A stretch of DNA of 64,000 nucleotides from NCBI RefSeq assembly GCF_900129385.1, contig NZ_FQVO01000001.1, forward strand, positions 372,001-436,000. The letters run 5' to 3'. This stretch comes from Chryseobacterium takakiae. GTDB taxonomy: Bacteria > Bacteroidota > Bacteroidia > Flavobacteriales > Weeksellaceae. Below the pieces are notes generated by a model. That model saw only the letters and a list, made by a program, of their open reading frames with translations. It was not told where the DNA came from and made no database searches. This document shows positions 17,328 through 25,632 of the stretch, piece after piece. The first letter of the stretch is position 1. Each line of letters starts with the position of its first letter. The position numbers and the translations under genes are program-made.

Positions 17328-17813
17328 TTAGCCAAAATTCTTTTTCCAGTCTTTTTTCATTCGGGCATATTGCGGATCGGCTTCGGCTTGTTTCCATTTG
17401 CTGAAAAATATGGCTGCGGACTTTTCCTTTTCGGGATCTCCGGTTCCGCGCTGTAACGGTTTATGATTATTTAGTGAATCATACTTTTTCCCGCTTTTGT
17501 AATTAAAATAGCGCCGTGCCCGTGTAAACCCCATTTGAAGATACTTTCGGGCCATATCGGCTCCTACAAAATCACCATGAGTGAGATATTCTTTGAATAG
17601 TTCAAAAATTTTCACTGAACTTTGTTCTGCAATATCAGCATTTTTAAACCGCCAGAATTTTCCAATTTCTGATTTATAAGGCTCGCAGATTAATACGCCC
17701 TGCTCCCCTTTTCCCACTTTATATTTTTCAGGATGTTTTCTATAATTAATATCCGGTTTCCAGAAATACTTGTCGGAATCAAAATTCAGATAAGATGGTT
17801 TTTGTTCTTTCAT
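17328..17813 (-). CDS. DUF4385 family protein
   Basis: A small cytoplasmic protein of 161 residues from the ATG at 17813. It matches DUF4385, with the conserved segments YFWKPDINYRKHPEKYKVG, GVLICEPYKSEIGKFWRFK, GDFVGADMARKYLQMGFTR and RRYFNYKSGKKY. A TTG five codons earlier would overlap the egtB stop, so ATG is preferred; it lies four bases after that stop. The function is unknown. Its tight spacing puts it in one transcript with egtD and egtB, though DUF4385 is found in many unrelated settings. Confidence 0.85.
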   Translation of the reverse strand: MKEQKPSYLNFDSDKYFWKPDINYRKHPEKYKVGKGEQGVLICEPYKSEIGKFWRFKNADIAEQSSVKIFELFKEYLTHGDFVGADMARKYLQMGFTRARRYFNYKSGKKYDSLNNHKPLQRGTGDPEKEKSAAIFFSKWKQAEADPQYARMKKDWKKNFG

Positions 17814-17817
17814 GATT

Positions 17818-18990
17818 TTATTTTGCAAGTCTTATTCCGGTAAACTGCCATTTCAGTTCAGGCTGGAAAAAATTCCGGTAAGTAAATCTGCTGTGTCCCG
17901 GAGGTGTGGCTACAGATGCTCCCCGCAAAACCATTTGATTAACCATGAATTTTCCGTTATACTCACCTACCGCTCCCGGCTCCTTTTTAAAACCGGGATA
18001 TGGAAGATAGGCACTGTTGGTCCATTCCCATCTTTTTCCCCACGGGAAACATGAAGAAGCAGCTTCCCACTCCTGTTCGGTTGGAAGTCTCATTCCTCTC
18101 CAGGCTGCGTAAGCGGAAGCTTCATAAAAGCTGATATGAGAAAGTTCTTCATCAGGATCTATCTCCTGAAGTCCACTTAAAGTATAATACATCCATTTGC
18201 CGTCAATCTTATGCCAATATAAAGGAGATTGCGCATTGTTTTCTTTTAACCAGTTCCAGCCGTCCGCATGCCAGTATCTGAAATCCGAATATCCTCCCGC
18301 GTCCATGAATTCAAGATATTCTCCATTGGTAACCAGATGATCTGAAATAGCAAAGTCGTTAAGATAAACTTTATGCTTTCCCATTTCATTATCAAAACAG
18401 AATCCCGGTCCTTCAAAACCGATTTCATAAATTCCCTCTGAAAAATGAAGCATTCTTTTTTCACTATTTCCATATTCCTCTTTTTTAATCTCTTTTTTAT
18501 AAGCCGGGAAAAGCGGATTATGCCCAAGAATATATTTGATATCGGTAATTAAAAGCTCCTGATGCTGCTGTTCGTGATTTAGCCCTAATTCCAAAAGCGG
18601 CAGAATTTCATTTGACATATGATGGCTGTTAAGAAATTCAGTCATTTTCTCATCTATATATTTACGGTATCGGTATACATCCGAAACAGACGGACGGCTT
18701 AAATTTCCGCGATCTGTACGGATTACTCTTGCTCCGATGGTTTCGTAATAACTATTGAATACAAAATTATATTGCGGATCAAAGACTTCATAAGAAGGAA
18801 AATTCGGAAGCAATATGAATGTCTCGAAAAACCATGTTGTGTGCCCTAAATGCCATTTTGGAGGACTAACATCCACAATAGGCTGCACCACGTAATCTTC
18901 AATTTCAAGAGGCTGGCAGATTTCTTCGGAATGTGCTCTCACATCCATAAACTTTTTTAAAACAGGTTTTAGCTTTGTGGTAATTTCCAT
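17818..18990 (-). CDS. egtB: Ergothioneine biosynthesis iron sulfoxide synthase EgtB
   Basis: A 390-residue enzyme with an N-terminal DinB-type helical domain and a C-terminal FGE-sulfatase domain. The iron ligands are the three histidines typical of EgtB: His47 or His50 in KWHLGHTTWFFE, and His139 and His143 in NHEQQHQE. The C-terminus LRGASVATPPGHSRFTYRNF and WQFTGIRLA is standard. EgtB joins oxygen and a thiol (cysteine or gamma-glutamylcysteine) to trimethylhistidine, forming the sulfoxide precursor of ergothioneine. It lies 10 bases after egtD. No egtA, egtC or egtE is seen nearby, so the sulfur donor and lyase step are open. Confidence 0.93.
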   Translation of the reverse strand: MEITTKLKPVLKKFMDVRAHSEEICQPLEIEDYVVQPIVDVSPPKWHLGHTTWFFETFILLPNFPSYEVFDPQYNFVFNSYYETIGARVIRTDRGNLSRPSVSDVYRYRKYIDEKMTEFLNSHHMSNEILPLLELGLNHEQQHQELLITDIKYILGHNPLFPAYKKEIKKEEYGNSEKRMLHFSEGIYEIGFEGPGFCFDNEMGKHKVYLNDFAISDHLVTNGEYLEFMDAGGYSDFRYWHADGWNWLKENNAQSPLYWHKIDGKWMYYTLSGLQEIDPDEELSHISFYEASAYAAWRGMRLPTEQEWEAASSCFPWGKRWEWTNSAYLPYPGFKKEPGAVGEYNGKFMVNQMVLRGASVATPPGHSRFTYRNFFQPELKWQFTGIRLAK

Positions 18991-19000
18991 GTTTTTTGTT

Positions 19001-20005
19001 TTATTTGTTAACCTTCCAGATACTGTCTACAAACCAGTCTTTTGAATCACTGATCTCTCCGGCTATGGAAAAGCCTGATCTTTCAGCAAGGTATTCAATG
19101 TCAGATTTTGAAAACTTCTGTGAGACTTCCATATCTATCACTTCATTTTCAGCAAAATCAATGGTTTCTTTTCCAATTTTTACCTGCTGATTTTTTAAGC
19201 TTATCAGAAAACTTCGGCATGCCCCTGTAATCGGATCATACGATTCATAATGCTCAAATTGTTCAATATTAAAATTACCTCCTAATTCACGGTTGATTCT
19301 TGATAAAAGATTCAGGTTAAATTCTGCCGTAATTCCTGATTTGTCGCTGTAGGCATTTAACACAGTAAAAGGATTTTTTTTAAGATCGAAACCAATAAGG
19401 ACAATATCTTCAATGTTTAATAACTGATGTAATGAAGCACAGAATTTCTCCGCTTCTTTTCTCGTCATATTGCCTATGTTTCCTCCTAAAAACAAGATTA
19501 CTTTTCTTCTCGATGAAAGCTTCATTGCTTTTTTCAGCATTTGGAAATATTCTCCTTCCAAAGGTGTAATATTAATATCAGGAAGCTGCATTTTAAGATT
19601 ATTTTCCAATACGGACAGAATATTTCCTGATATATCAATAGGCATATACGTGAAATCGGTTCCCTTTTCCGTAAGATGCTTAAGAAGATAGGTTGATTTC
19701 ATCGCATCCCCTGCTCCGAGTTCAATCAAATCAAAAGGTTCATGATTAGATCTTATGCCTTTTGCAAGTTCCTCTGTTTTATTTTTGAAAATATCAAGTT
19801 CACATCGGGTAAGATAATATTCAGGCATTGCCATGATCTTCTGAAAAAGCTCATCTCCTTTTTTATCGTAAAAATATTTGGAAGATAAATGTTTCGGGTT
19901 GCTGTGAAGACCATTAAGAACATCATTCAGAAAATTTTCCGAATTATTTTTTTCACTTCTCTTTTTTGATTCTTTGGTTAATTGCAGGTTCATATAAATA
20001 GTCAT
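19001..20005 (-). CDS. egtD: L-histidine N-alpha-methyltransferase EgtD
   Basis: A SAM-dependent methyltransferase of 334 residues from the ATG at 20005 that trimethylates histidine to hercynine, the first step of ergothioneine synthesis. Family marks are LSSKYFYDKKGDELFQKI, MPEYYLTRCELDI, the SAM motif LIELGAGDAMKST and VILFLGGNIGN. A TTG seven codons upstream gives a longer but less likely start. It is the first gene of an egtD-egtB-DUF4385 operon. Ergothioneine is a thiol antioxidant in the cytoplasm. Confidence 0.93.
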   Translation of the reverse strand: MTIYMNLQLTKESKKRSEKNNSENFLNDVLNGLHSNPKHLSSKYFYDKKGDELFQKIMAMPEYYLTRCELDIFKNKTEELAKGIRSNHEPFDLIELGAGDAMKSTYLLKHLTEKGTDFTYMPIDISGNILSVLENNLKMQLPDINITPLEGEYFQMLKKAMKLSSRRKVILFLGGNIGNMTRKEAEKFCASLHQLLNIEDIVLIGFDLKKNPFTVLNAYSDKSGITAEFNLNLLSRINRELGGNFNIEQFEHYESYDPITGACRSFLISLKNQQVKIGKETIDFAENEVIDMEVSQKFSKSDIEYLAERSGFSIAGEISDSKDWFVDSIWKVNK

Positions 20006-20213
20006 TTGGGTTTTAGAATTGAGCAACTATCTTGCCGCCATTACATAAATTTATTAAAATATTTCTTTAAAAGCGAGAGGATTATGTGGATAAACGTTAA
20101 ACCTGATTATGATTATTGTTAAAAAAAAGAAAGTTTATACAGCTTGGAATGTTGATTGCTATACATAGCTTAATCTGGCTACCAGAGCCATACCACACCA
20201 AATCTTAAATATT

Positions 20214-21212
20214 ATGGAAAAATCAATCACAAGAAGAAATGCTCTTGGAAAGATTGCGGCTACTGTTGCGGTTGCTGCTGTTTCTCCGGGAGCGTTTGCA
20301 CAAAGCCAAAAACCAAGAAATTCTACTGGCCCGGATCTTACGGATCCCACCACAAAATACCCGAGGCCTCCTTTTAAAAGCCAGTCGCAGCCTTTTCCCG
20401 GTTTAGCAAGCAAAATGGATCCGGTACCCGATCATGGAGAAAAAAGCTATGTAGGATCAGGAAGGCTGATGGGAAGAAAAGCACTTATTACCGGTGGAGA
20501 TTCCGGAATTGGGCGTGCTGCTGCAATTGCCTATGCCCGTGAAGGAGCAGATGTTGCCATTAATTATTTACCAGAAGAAGAGCCGGATGCTGCAGAAGTT
20601 ATTGAGCTGATCCGAAAAGCGGGAAGAAAAGCCATAGCCATTCCGGGGGATATCCGGGATGAATCATTTTGTAAAAAGCTTGTAGCACAGGCTGTTGAGC
20701 AACTTGGCGGACTTGATATTCTGGTGAATAATGCAGGACATCAGAAAACACATGAATCTATTCTGGATATCAGTACCGAAGCATTTGAAAGGACCATGAA
20801 AACTAATATTTATGCACCTTTCTGGATTACAAAAGCAGCACTTCCGCATTTGAAACCGGGTTCTTCTATTATCGGACTTTCTTCAGTTCAGGCCTATGAT
20901 CCTTCTGAAAATTTGTATGATTATGCACAAACGAAAGCGGCAACAACAAGTTATGTAAAATCATTAGCCAAACAGCTTGGTCCAAAAGGAATCCGTGTAA
21001 ATGGCGTTTCGCCGGGGCCTGTGTGGACGGCTCTTGAGGTAAGTGGCGGACAAACTCAGGAAAATCTGGTGAAATTCGGAGCAGATACGCCATTGGGAAG
21101 ACCGGGACAACCGGCCGAACTTGCTTCAATATTCGTACAGCTTGCCGCGAACGACGCCAGTTTTTCTACGGGCCAGATTTATGGTGCCGCAGGAGGGAGC
21201 GGACAACCTTAA
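20214..21212 (+). CDS. SDR family oxidoreductase with twin-arginine signal
   Basis: A 332-residue classical/extended short-chain dehydrogenase with NAD(P) motif TGGDSGIG (about residues 94-101), catalytic Ser in SSVQAY and the YxxxK motif in YDYAQTKAA. It resembles the glucose/ribitol-dehydrogenase-like YhdF/YghA group. The N-terminus SITRRNALGKIAA followed by a hydrophobic Ala/Val stretch and AFAQ is a twin-arginine signal, so the folded cofactor-bound enzyme is probably exported. A proline-rich linker precedes the Rossmann domain. The small membrane-anchored gene 36 bases downstream is likely cotranscribed. The substrate is unknown. Confidence 0.88.
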   Translation: MEKSITRRNALGKIAATVAVAAVSPGAFAQSQKPRNSTGPDLTDPTTKYPRPPFKSQSQPFPGLASKMDPVPDHGEKSYVGSGRLMGRKALITGGDSGIGRAAAIAYAREGADVAINYLPEEEPDAAEVIELIRKAGRKAIAIPGDIRDESFCKKLVAQAVEQLGGLDILVNNAGHQKTHESILDISTEAFERTMKTNIYAPFWITKAALPHLKPGSSIIGLSSVQAYDPSENLYDYAQTKAATTSYVKSLAKQLGPKGIRVNGVSPGPVWTALEVSGGQTQENLVKFGADTPLGRPGQPAELASIFVQLAANDASFSTGQIYGAAGGSGQP

Positions 21213-21248
21213 TAGTTAACATTTAAATTAATTTAAAATCATCATATT

Positions 21249-21569
21249 ATGAACAACAAGATAAAACTCGCACTAGCGCTTGTAGGAGCAGGAACAGCAG
21301 TTGCCTGGGGACTGAACAGAAAAAAGAAAATGCAAAAGAAAACCTTTACGGCTCCGGACGGGAATACCTATGAGGAAAATAAAATTTACAGAACGTATGA
21401 TAATAAGTTGTATAAAAACGGTAAAGAGATTCATTTTGAAACTCCGGCACTGGAACAGAATGCTTCCGGAAATCATTCATTCGATGAACACGCCGCCCAT
21501 CTGCCTAAGAATTATGAAGCCATCAACAAAGATATCAATTATCACCAAAAAGGGGTAAGACACCATTAA
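21249..21569 (+). CDS. Small hypothetical protein with N-terminal membrane anchor
   Basis: A 106-residue protein with an N-terminal hydrophobic segment (about residues 5-22), then basic residues (NRKKKMQKK) and a polar tail rich in Asn, His and Lys. I do not recognise the family. It follows the Tat-signal SDR by 36 bases and is closed by a perfect terminator, so the two form a transcription unit. Similar small proteins accompany stress-type SDR genes in flavobacteria, but this is a weak memory rather than evidence. Confidence 0.6.
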   Translation: MNNKIKLALALVGAGTAVAWGLNRKKKMQKKTFTAPDGNTYEENKIYRTYDNKLYKNGKEIHFETPALEQNASGNHSFDEHAAHLPKNYEAINKDINYHQKGVRHH

Positions 21570-21574
21570 AATTA

Positions 21575-21609
21575 AAAAGCTCCGGTTATCGATTAACCGG
21601 AGCTTTTTC
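21575..21609 (+). terminator. Strong bidirectional terminator after the SDR operon
   Basis: AAAAAGCTCCGGTTA and TAACCGGAGCTTTTT form a perfect 15-bp stem around TCGAT. Confidence 0.9.
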
Positions 21610-21639
21610 TTCTGATTAGGAAAATAAATTTTGTCAGGA

Positions 21640-21935
21640 ATTAAAGCCTGTTTACTTATTTCAAATAAACATTAAGAATTTAAGTTAGTTAAACTGAATT
21701 GATTAAGAAATCAATACATTGATTTTTATTAAGTTTTTTCAGCTTTTATAACTTTTCTTAATTTTTAAATTTAAATAAACTTTGTTTTCAAAAACTAAAT
21801 TAAGATTTTCAATAAGTTAAACCTACTATACTTAATAGATCAATACATTGATTATTAAAATTTTTAAACAATCGTCTTAATTTTCTTAATAGTAAAATTA
21901 TAAATTTAAACGGACTCTTAAACTTTAACAAATTA
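21640..21935. repeat. Two adjacent copies of the AT-rich dispersed repeat
   Basis: The first copy (about 21660-21770) reads CATTAAGAATTTAAGTT, TTAAGAAATCAATACATTG and TTTATTAAGTTTTTTCAG. The second (about 21770-21900) reads AATAAACTTTGTTTTC, ATTAAGATTTTCAATAAG, GATCAATACATTGATTATTA and GTCTTAATTTTCTTAATAG. Both align with the copy at 3375-3515. No gene is present in this interval. Confidence 0.6.
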
Positions 21936-21945
21936 TTTTGTTCAG

Positions 21946-24099
21946 TTACAATGGTTTTATTGAAATGGCAAAACCACCGCTTCTTACCATTTTAAGGTTA
22001 ATTTTAGATTTGCTGGTAATCTGTTTTTTGTAGATATTATAGCTCTGCGGATTGTTGATATAATCTGCATCTTTCCCGTCTTCGTAAATCGTGGCTTCAT
22101 ATTTTTTACCTTTATCTAAAAATGAAAAATCTACCGTATACTCACGTTTGTTTTCATCGGTAATTCCGCCCACAAACCAGTTCTCTGTACCTTTTGCCTT
22201 TCTTGCGGTAATGATATAATCTCCCGGCTCTGCAGATAAAATCTTCGTATCATCCCAGTCTGCAGCGACATCCTTAATAAACTGGAATGCATCCATATGT
22301 CTTTGATAATTCTCCGGTAAATCTGCAGCCATCTGAAGCGGCATATACATCACCACATACAATGCTAACTGTTTTGCTAATGTTGTTTTCACAAAACGTT
22401 TATCTCCCGGAAAATAGTAATCTAATTTCGTCTGGAAAATTCCCGGTGTGTAATCCATAGAACCTCCGATCCATCTTGTAAACGGCAAGATTGTCTGGTG
22501 ATCCGGATTATTTCCTTGAAACGCCTCATGCTCTGTTCCTCTTGCTGCTTCCGCGGATATCCAGTTTGGGTACGTTCTGCTCTCTCCTCCGGGTCTTACC
22601 GATTCATGGGAATTGACCATAATTTTGTATTCATTAGCTTTCTCGGCAATTCGATAATAGTGGTTGATCGTCCACTGCGAATAATGATGTTCACCCCTCG
22701 GAACCATATCTCCTACATAACCGGTTTTTACCGCATCATAACCATATTTGTTCATGAGCTGAAAAGCCTTGTCCGCCCACCTTTCATAATTGGTTGCAGA
22801 TGCTGAAGTTTCATGGTGCATGATGAGCTTAATTCCTTTTGAATGCGCATATTCGTTCAGCATTTTGATATCAAAATCCGGGTAAGGCGTGATGAAATCG
22901 AAAACAAATTCTTTATTGTGACCGATCCAGTCTTCCCATCCGATATTCCATCCTTCGATTAATAATCCTCCGAAGCCGTTAGCCGCAGCAAAATCAATAT
23001 ATTCTTTGACTTTCGTATTGTTGGCAGCGTGCTTTCCATTTGGGGTGAGTTTTGTAAAATCAGTTTCTCCGATGTGTACATTATTGGCTGTGGAATACGC
23101 CCACTGTGATTTCCCGATGATCATTTCCCACCAGACACCCATGTATTTTGTAGGATGAATGTAAGAAGTATCGGTATATTTTGTAGGCTCATTCAGGTTG
23201 AACATCATTTTGGATGCTAATACTTCTTCAGCTTTAGGAGAAACAATGATCGTTCTCCACGGAGAAACGGAAGAAGTCTGAATATAACCTTTAGCACCTT
23301 GTTTATCCGGAGTAAGATGTGTTTTAAATTTAAAATTAACAGGATCCACTTCAAGGTGAGATGCCGGATAATCTAAAACAGCAGCTTCACCAACGTTGAC
23401 ATACAAAGGATTTTTTCCTTCTTTTTTAAGCATTAAAGGAGACTGAACGGCATTTTTTATTAAAGTCTGGGAAGAATGCTTATCAAAAGCCTGATCCCAA
23501 CGTCCGGGAATTTCAGAAATTTTTGTGGTTTGCGGCTGATATTCCTGGGAATCATAATCGGCAACAATCCACCATGCTTTCATATCGTTAGGAAAATCAA
23601 TCTCTGAATCTTCCTCACGGATGACGAAATAATTAAGATTTTTCTGCTGTGGAAATTCATACCGGAATCCTAATCCGTCGTTGAAAAGCCTAAATTTAAC
23701 GACAATATTCCTGTCGGTTGCATCCTGATGAAGCGTTACCGCCAATTCATTATAATGGTTGATGTAACTTTTCTTTTCTCCTAAAACAGGCTGCCAAGTT
23801 TCATTTTTAGCATCCCTTTTTTCGTCTGTTTTTGTGAATCCGTTGTTCAAATCAAATTTGGCATCTTCGGGTTTTGCAATCTCCGAAGCGAATTTGATGG
23901 CGGTATCTTTAAATAATCTCAGTCCCAATTTAGAATCTTCCACTACTACGTTGCCATTGTATTTCAGATTGTAATACGGAATTCCCTGCTTCAGCTGAAA
24001 GTTCATTTCAAACTTTCCGTCGGGGGATTGTAAGGATTGGGCGTTAGCATTTAAAAGCATCATCGAGAACAGTAATGCTCCAATGGTATATTTTTTCAT
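21946..24099 (-). CDS. GH97 alpha-glucosidase, SusB-like inverting type
   Basis: A 717-residue exported glycoside hydrolase (signal peptide residues 1-20, ending ANAQ) with the three-part GH97 layout: N-terminal beta-sandwich, TIM barrel, C-terminal beta domain. Three glutamates line up with the inverting SusB enzyme, each offset by nine residues: Glu430 (MHHETSAS), Glu499 (NSHESVRPGG) and Glu523 (AARGTEHEAF). This matches the calcium-dependent inverting subgroup acting on alpha-glucosidic links of starch oligosaccharides. The gene is single, without susC or susD beside it. A small unknown gene lies upstream. Confidence 0.93.
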   Translation of the reverse strand: MKKYTIGALLFSMMLLNANAQSLQSPDGKFEMNFQLKQGIPYYNLKYNGNVVVEDSKLGLRLFKDTAIKFASEIAKPEDAKFDLNNGFTKTDEKRDAKNETWQPVLGEKKSYINHYNELAVTLHQDATDRNIVVKFRLFNDGLGFRYEFPQQKNLNYFVIREEDSEIDFPNDMKAWWIVADYDSQEYQPQTTKISEIPGRWDQAFDKHSSQTLIKNAVQSPLMLKKEGKNPLYVNVGEAAVLDYPASHLEVDPVNFKFKTHLTPDKQGAKGYIQTSSVSPWRTIIVSPKAEEVLASKMMFNLNEPTKYTDTSYIHPTKYMGVWWEMIIGKSQWAYSTANNVHIGETDFTKLTPNGKHAANNTKVKEYIDFAAANGFGGLLIEGWNIGWEDWIGHNKEFVFDFITPYPDFDIKMLNEYAHSKGIKLIMHHETSASATNYERWADKAFQLMNKYGYDAVKTGYVGDMVPRGEHHYSQWTINHYYRIAEKANEYKIMVNSHESVRPGGESRTYPNWISAEAARGTEHEAFQGNNPDHQTILPFTRWIGGSMDYTPGIFQTKLDYYFPGDKRFVKTTLAKQLALYVVMYMPLQMAADLPENYQRHMDAFQFIKDVAADWDDTKILSAEPGDYIITARKAKGTENWFVGGITDENKREYTVDFSFLDKGKKYEATIYEDGKDADYINNPQSYNIYKKQITSKSKINLKMVRSGGFAISIKPL

Positions 24100-24337
24100 A
24101 TCAGTAATTTGGTGTTTTAAAGATAAAGAAAGTTTTACCGAGGAAAAATATTTTTAAGCATAAATCAGTGATTGCATTTCAGTCTAAAATAATTTTAATA
24201 AAAAATTTAAATATTATTATTTTTTTTACATGAAAACTGGTTTAGCTTTTGAGCCAAATATTAAACAAATAACCATAACAGAAACTGCTATGGTCTATTG
24301 TATATTGAAATATAACTTGTAAGATTTTGAAATATGC

Positions 24338-24499
24338 CTAAAATACATCGTTCAATCTTGCATTTCCGGTAGCTCCCTTAGGGAGAAAAACCACTTTTCT
24401 TTTTATCATTTTTGCTTTTTCAAGAACTTTAAGAGCTTTTTGGCGTTCAATTTCTCTGTTCAGCGACGGGGAATTTTCCCATTGTGTAACTTCTTTCAT
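24338..24499 (-). CDS. Possible 53-residue basic protein
   Basis: A short frame from ATG at 24499 to TAG at 24338 encodes a 53-residue protein beginning MKEVTQWENS, with a Lys/Arg-rich helix (NREIERQKALKVLEKAKMIK) and ending NARLNDVF. Codon use looks normal for the genome and the helix is amphipathic. The remaining parts of the gap (24100-24337 and 24500-24636) hold nothing I can name. No homologue is recalled, so coding status rests on composition alone. Confidence 0.45.
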   Translation of the reverse strand: MKEVTQWENSPSLNREIERQKALKVLEKAKMIKRKVVFLPKGATGNARLNDVF

Positions 24500-24636
24500 A
24501 ATTTAATATTTTAAGGTGTTTGTGTGATGTGTAAGCTTTCAATCGGCTTATTATTGTCTTAGCATAAAGCAGACCAATTTTTAGCAAAACCTGAAAATAT
24601 TTTTTAATTTAAATAAATTTACATTAAATTAATTTA

Positions 24637-25401
24637 TTAATCCAGATGAAATTTTTTAGGATCAGGGTATATAAAGGTAAAATCTAATTCAGTAATGAGT
24701 TTTTCGGACGAAATGATTCTCTGCCTATCGTTCTCTTGCTCATCTTCAATATGCTGATTATTTTGGACAGCAATCACTTCCCTTTTCGAAGGATGAAGCG
24801 GCGCTACAACATTATACACTTTTCCATGAACATTTTTTTCGATCATTTTTAAAATAACTTCTGCAATATCTTTGTAATGAATATGATTGACAACTCCGGA
24901 TAGATCCGAGATCTTAAAACTTTTCAGCAACCGTGAATCTCCCATCAATCCGCCAAGCCTCAAAATGTTAACATGTGGAAAAGCTTCTTTAATTGTATTC
25001 TCAACAAAAACATTTTCAGAAGGCTGCATTTCTTCTTTAAAGATGCCAGGTTCATCAGGATAAACACTTGTGGTGCTCATAAAAAATATTTGTTTTTCAT
25101 ATTTTCCTATGAAAGATATTAAGTTTGAAAGCTTTTTCTCAATTATTTCCTTCGAAGTTCTTCGTTCAGAAAAAGGAACCGTTATAATAAGGACATCAAG
25201 CTCCGGAACAATATTCCAGGAGTCAGGAAATTGCTTTTCATCTTCGCTAAAGATGGCTACATCCACATGGATTCCTTCAGAACGGATGTCTTTAAGCTTT
25301 TGCGGTGATGTTGTAGTTGTGTAGATATCAAAATTTTCAGCAAAGCTTTTGCCTATTCTGGATCCCAGCCAGCCGTAACCAATAATTCCGAGTCTTTTCA
25401 T
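24637..25401 (-). CDS. NAD(P)-binding epimerase-like protein (YeeZ type)
   Basis: A 254-residue Rossmann-fold protein with the N-terminal dinucleotide motif LGIIGYGWLGSRIG (residues 4-17), and STTSVYP near residue 108 in the place of the SDR serine. ILRLGGLMG and VVNHIHYKDIAEVI follow. It fits the atypical extended SDR group that includes E. coli YeeZ. The Tyr-x-x-x-Lys motif is not evident, so enzymatic activity is uncertain. It stands alone on the minus strand, divergent from the light-sensor kinase gene. Confidence 0.75.
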   Translation of the reverse strand: MKRLGIIGYGWLGSRIGKSFAENFDIYTTTTSPQKLKDIRSEGIHVDVAIFSEDEKQFPDSWNIVPELDVLIITVPFSERRTSKEIIEKKLSNLISFIGKYEKQIFFMSTTSVYPDEPGIFKEEMQPSENVFVENTIKEAFPHVNILRLGGLMGDSRLLKSFKISDLSGVVNHIHYKDIAEVILKMIEKNVHGKVYNVVAPLHPSKREVIAVQNNQHIEDEQENDRQRIISSEKLITELDFTFIYPDPKKFHLD

Positions 25402-25549
25402 ATTCAGTATAAAATGTAAAGATATGTTTTAGGATATGAATCTATACACTAAATAATTCAAAATTGAAAAACACTTAATTTTTAACATTAAATTAAAAAA
25501 ATAAATTGAAGGCATATTATTTGCGGATACCATGTAGCATTTATAGAAA

Positions 25550-25581
25550 TTTGCAAAACATTTTGCTTTTTCCCATATTTG
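25550..25581 (+). promoter_or_regulatory. Putative promoter of the LOV kinase operon
   Basis: TTTG at 25550-25553 and CATATTTG at 25574-25581 are separated by 20 bases, close to the Bacteroidetes consensus (TTTG and TAnnTTTG). It would place the transcript start near 25588, after the TTG at 25579. This supports the ATG at 25633 as the real start of the kinase. Confidence 0.5.
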
Positions 25582-25632
25582 CATATCAATGAAAGTTTAA
25601 AGCTTGGAAACTTGATAAACAGCTATAATCCG

